In this document: one piece after another, positions 60,553 through 64,000 of the stretch
How the letters are laid out: every line of letters begins with the position of its first letter
Position numbering within the stretch: position 1 is the stretch's first letter
NCBI GenBank assembly: GCA_008360975.2
Contig: CM039210.1
Span: forward strand, 5,768,293-5,832,292
Source: Lichenostomus cassidix
Taxonomy: Eukaryota; Chordata; Aves; Passeriformes; Meliphagidae
DNA: 64,000 nucleotides
Direction: 5' to 3'
Made by a program: the position numbers and the translations under genes
The notes under the pieces: model-generated
What the model saw: only the letters and a program-made list of their open reading frames with translations
What the model was told of the DNA's origin: nothing
The model's database searches: none

Positions 60553-61140
60553 TCACTTCTTCACCTGTCTTCCTAGTTTAAAGTTCTCCTTACCAGGTAC
60601 CAGGTCAGCCATCCTACTGGCAAAGATATCTTTTCCCCACTTGGTGAGGTGGAGCCCATATCTCCCAAGCACACCTTCATCCTCAAATAAGGTCCCATGG
60701 TCATAGAAACCAAAAGCCTGTTGCTTAGACAAGCTCCTCAGCCAATTGTTGACATGCCGTATCAGTGCCCTCCTCCTTACTCCCTTTCCCCTCACCAATA
60801 GGATTGAGGAGAATACCACCTGGGACTCCATGCCCCAGGCTATCACCCTTAAAGCTCAATTGTCACTTTTGATACTCACCTGTTTGCCTCCGGCATTATC
60901 ATAGGTGCCCTCACAGAAGAAGACCAGGGGGTAATGATCAGAGGGTTGAACAAACTTCAGCATTCTCTCCATGATGTGCTAGATCCAGGCCCCCAACAAG
61001 CAAGAAACTTCTCTAGACAATAGCTCAGGTTGGCAGATCAGTGCCTCTGTCTCCTACAGCAGGGAGATACTAATTATTATCACTCACCACTTTCTGGTGG
61101 TCTTGCATGGTTGAGGGTCAGTTGGTCATGAGATAAAACC
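60553..61140 (-). pseudogene. CR1 ORF1 esterase-domain remnant
   Basis: The minus frame reads VVFSSILLVRGKG, FGFYDHGTLFEDEG, YGLHLTKWGKDIF, matching the second half of the esterase domain at 5764-6336; the late His is kept here. 60850-61100 holds the damaged first half. Confidence 0.65.
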
Positions 61141-61189
61141 AGTTTAAAAACAACAGCAATAGTAACAACAGCAAGAGCAATAGCTTGCA

Positions 61190-61640
61190 AGGAAACTTTT
61201 AAAAAAAGAAGAAAAAAGAAGGAAAAATAAACCACAAGAAAGACAAGTGATACAAACTAAAGCAATTGCTCACCATCAACAGACTGATTCTCAGCCAGTC
61301 TCTGAGCAGTAGCCCCCCCATTACCCTCTCCCCTAGTTTTATTGCTGAGCATGACATCATATGGTCTGGAATAGCCCTTTGGTCAGTTGAGGTCAGCTGT
61401 CCCAGCTGTATCCTCACCCAACTTCTTGGGCACCTCCAGTGTACTTGCTGGCAGAGTAGTATGAGGAGCAGAAAAGGCCTTGGCGCTGTGTAAGCACCAT
61501 GCAGCAATAGCTAAAACATCCCTGTATTATCAACACTGTTTCAGGCACAAATCTAAAGCATAGCCCCACAGTAGCTACTATGAAGAAAATTAACTCTATT
61601 TCATCCAAAACCAGCACAATTATTTATTTTAAACCAGTAC
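61190..61640 (-). mobile_element. Old LTR family S (S2)
   Basis: Related to 11560-11960. Shares TTTTATTGCTGAGCATGACATCATATGG-type order, TTTGGTCAGTTGAGGTCA, GCAATAGCTAAAAC and GAAAATTAACTCT. No TSD defined. Confidence 0.5.
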
Positions 61641-62064
61641 AAAAATTTACTCTAAAATGGGATAGAAGGAATGGTATTGGAAATTAGGAAATCCAGTAAA
61701 GTAAGACTTTTTTAGAATTTTATTCTCAAAAGGAACTTTCTTGCAGTTGAAATAATATGGTAATTTTACTTAGCCTAAGTTTTTTTGGTAAAAAAAGAGC
61801 TTCTGCAGTATGTAGTCATGATATAAGAAAAAACTGTGTGCATAAGCATGAATTAATTTAATTCATATTACTGATTTTCACGTGAATAGGGATATTCAAA
61901 AACATAGTGAGTATGATGCTGCCATTTTAAAGTAACAGCATTTGGATCCCAGGATTTGGGATAATTCACACTTTATTAGTATTTTTAAGGATGCTGAGAT
62001 GAACAGAAGAACCATATAAAAGTGCAGAGCACTGTAACATAAAATATTAATTAGAATATGTACT
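61641..62064. other. AT-rich sequence, nothing recognised
   Basis: No shared repeat, frame or RNA feature was seen. Confidence 0.45.
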
Positions 62065-62400
62065 TGTAAAGGGGTTTGTCTGGGATGGAGTTCACTTTCC
62101 ACATAGCAGCCCTCACAGTGCTGTGCTTTTTATTTGTCACTAGAAAGGTGTTGATAACACACCAATGTTTTGGCTATTGCTGAGCAGTGCTCCCACAGCA
62201 TGGAGACTGTGTTTCCAGCCACCACCATCACGCTCCCCTCAAATGCCAGTAGGCTGGGGGTGGGCAAGTGGTTGGGAGGGGACATAGCCAGGACAGCTGA
62301 CTCCAACTGACCAAAGCGATATTCCATACCATATGATATCTGCTCAGCAACAAAAATGAAGAAAAAAGAGGATGGGAGGGAGGCATTCATTATTCAGGCA
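62065..62400 (+). mobile_element. Old LTR family S piece in plus orientation (S3)
   Basis: GTTTTGGCTATTGCTGAGCAGTGCTC...CCATACCATATGATATCTGCTCAGCAACAAAA is the reverse-oriented counterpart of S2. Together with S2 it forms an imperfect inverted pair. Confidence 0.45.
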
Positions 62401-62565
62401 TTTGTCTTCTGGAGTAAGTGCTATAGGTACAGAGACCCTACTTCCCAGCTGGACATCTTCTGATGGGAAGTAGAGAATAATTCTCTCCCCAACAACCTGG
62501 ATCCGAGCTCTCAACAAGCAAGAAACTTCTCTAGACAATAGGTTAGGTCAGCAGATCAGTGCCTA

Positions 62566-63218
62566 TGTTGCTGAAAACATCGGGATAAATGAAACTCTCT
62601 AACACTATTTTTTTAGTATTAGGGAGTAGGCATTACTTTATTCCCAGACAGGGTACATAGGGGATAGCTCCAGCCACACATGCCACTTTCAATACTTGTG
62701 ACTTATTTATACATTTTTAGCAAATAAATGAATGTTCATTGGTTCTAAATTACATAATTCTCTTCATTGATTAGTATTCTATCCTCTATTGGTTATTAAT
62801 TTCTTGCTTCTCATGCTAATTAGTCCACATTTTTCAGTCTTTTTATCATCCTTTTCCCAGACAGGGATTTTCTAGCACTCAGGCTTAAATCTCTTTGTTA
62901 GTTTCTTCTTTATTTCCTGGTTACTTCAACATGTCCTTGGAGGGCTATAAATTCTGGATTCCAGGTGTCCAGCCTTTAACTCCCTCAGGCTTTGTTCATT
63001 GAAGCTTATCAGGGTTAGTTTAGCAAAACTTAAAGTTTCAGTGATCTAATAATAAAACTCTAACAATAACAGTCTGAAACAGCTGCATGTTGGCTAAAGT
63101 GGAAAATTGTACTGCTTAACTGCTTAATACACTGCTTATGATCAATTAAAACAAGTTAAAAGTCAATTAAAACCATTAATTAGAAAAAATAATTAGGAAA
63201 GTTATATAATTTCCAATA
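62566..63218 (-). mobile_element. LTR family X (ERV-A related)
   Basis: Starts TGTTGCTGAAAACATCGGG, with CTCTAACACT and CATTACTTTATT as in the LTR at 1226-1667 (minus AATAAAGTAATGCC). Ends near CCAATA; TSD unclear. CR1 continues on both sides. Confidence 0.65.
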
Positions 63219-63358
63219 CTTCTTTCTCCTATAGTAGGGAGTTGCCCAATACTATCACTCACCACTTCCTCCTGGTGGCCTTGCATGGTTCAGGGTCAGT
63301 TCGTCCAGATGTTTTGCTTGAAAGTACATCCAGCTCCTCCTCAGCTTTAAGGACAGTG

Positions 63359-63679
63359 TGTCGCTGTAATACCCGGAGAGAACGCAGCAGGCACACATGA
63401 ATCCAGCAAAGCAGAGAGAGTTTATTTTACGACTCCTGCTTATATGTGCTAAAATTCCACAGGTGATTGGTCAGTGGTCACTCACCCCCCGGGGTGATTG
63501 GCTGAAGTCCTACAACACCCAATTCCAAACACTCACTGCCTTAAACCCAAAACAGATCAGGAAAACAGCAGGTGTTCAATTATTATTTACAAAATCCATA
63601 TAATTGTTTTTCATAGCTTGCATGGGAAAGGAGAGTTTCTCAGGGAAAAGCTTCTGCCATCAGCTTTTCAATATCCACA
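63359..63679 (-). mobile_element. Solo LTR family W
   Basis: 321 bp, TGTCGCTGTAATACC...CAATATCCACA, exact 6-bp TSD ACAGTG (63353-63358, 63680-63685). Minus AATAAA lies near 63424 and a TATAAG core near 63440. ERVK-type TSD. Confidence 0.85.
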
Positions 63680-63946
63680 ACAGTGAACATATTTTGTAGT
63701 TGTAAGCCCTTAGGTGGAGCAGAAGCCTTCTACCAGAAGTCACCAGCTTCCATTCTCTGCCTTTCCCAGAGGTTGGGCTTACCATTCTGCTAGGGATAAA
63801 CTGCTTGTGTCTCCATTGTACTTGGGGACTGGAAGCTGTTGCATCTCTGTGAAGATATTGTCTGTCTATCTCTCATCCTCTCTGATGCTGTGCAGCCTGC
63901 TGACTTCCTCCTGTAACGTCTTCAGGATGGAGTTCTATTAGTGAGA

Positions 63947-63965
63947 TTTTATATATATATATATA
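63947..63965. repeat. (TA)n microsatellite
   Basis: Perfect TA run at the end of the window. Confidence 0.9.
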
Positions 63966-64000
63966 CGCACATGTACCATGTGGAAACGTGGTGGGTTGAC

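Larger units (their letters stand above)
62401..63945 (-). pseudogene. CR1 ORF1 remnant split by LTRs X and W
   Basis: 62401-62565 and 63219-63352 match the esterase start region at 60985-61140. 63686-63945 encodes on the minus strand the charged helix LQEEVSRLHSIREDEREI typical of the region ahead of that domain. Stops and the two LTRs break it. Confidence 0.65.

Overview
The window looks like intronic DNA of a bird, packed with transposable elements. Three things point to a bird: dozens of CR1 LINE fragments, whose ORF1 carries the esterase-like domain typical of CR1; nested LTR elements with 4-, 5- and 6-bp target-site duplications (TSDs); and one intact vertebrate exon, the pore exon of the SK2 potassium channel KCNN2 (12271-12412, + strand). 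No other host gene, tRNA, rRNA or CRISPR was found. KCNN2 is Z-linked in birds. The extreme ERV load would fit a W-chromosome gametolog, but that is inference and cannot be settled from this window.

Layout. 1-3053: a stack of broken LTR elements; the outermost piece is the 5' leader of an ERV ('ERV-A') carrying a striking array of tRNA T-arm-like hairpins. 3054-7171: an old CR1 split by LTRs, with an ORF1 esterase remnant. 7172-10134: further LTRs. 10135-14257: the least repeat-rich stretch, holding the KCNN2 exon. 14262-20299: an ERV1-like provirus (gag-pol-env order on the - strand, 4-bp TSD), itself split by a solo LTR. 20300-23884: intron and partial ERVs. 23885-46100: one CR1 into which a whole series of elements was inserted, up to five layers deep; it includes a 6-bp-TSD (ERVK-like) provirus (28273-41858) that itself contains a younger 4-bp-TSD provirus (30304-36399) without coding capacity. 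46100-64000: overlapping CR1 fragments interrupted by solo LTRs.

Most elements lie antisense to KCNN2. By my count about 28 LTR insertions are on the - strand and about 5 on the +. This is what selection against sense-strand polyadenylation and splice signals in an intron would leave. All retroviral and LINE reading frames are broken. The element letters (A, B, C...) are my own labels for families seen in this window, not database names.
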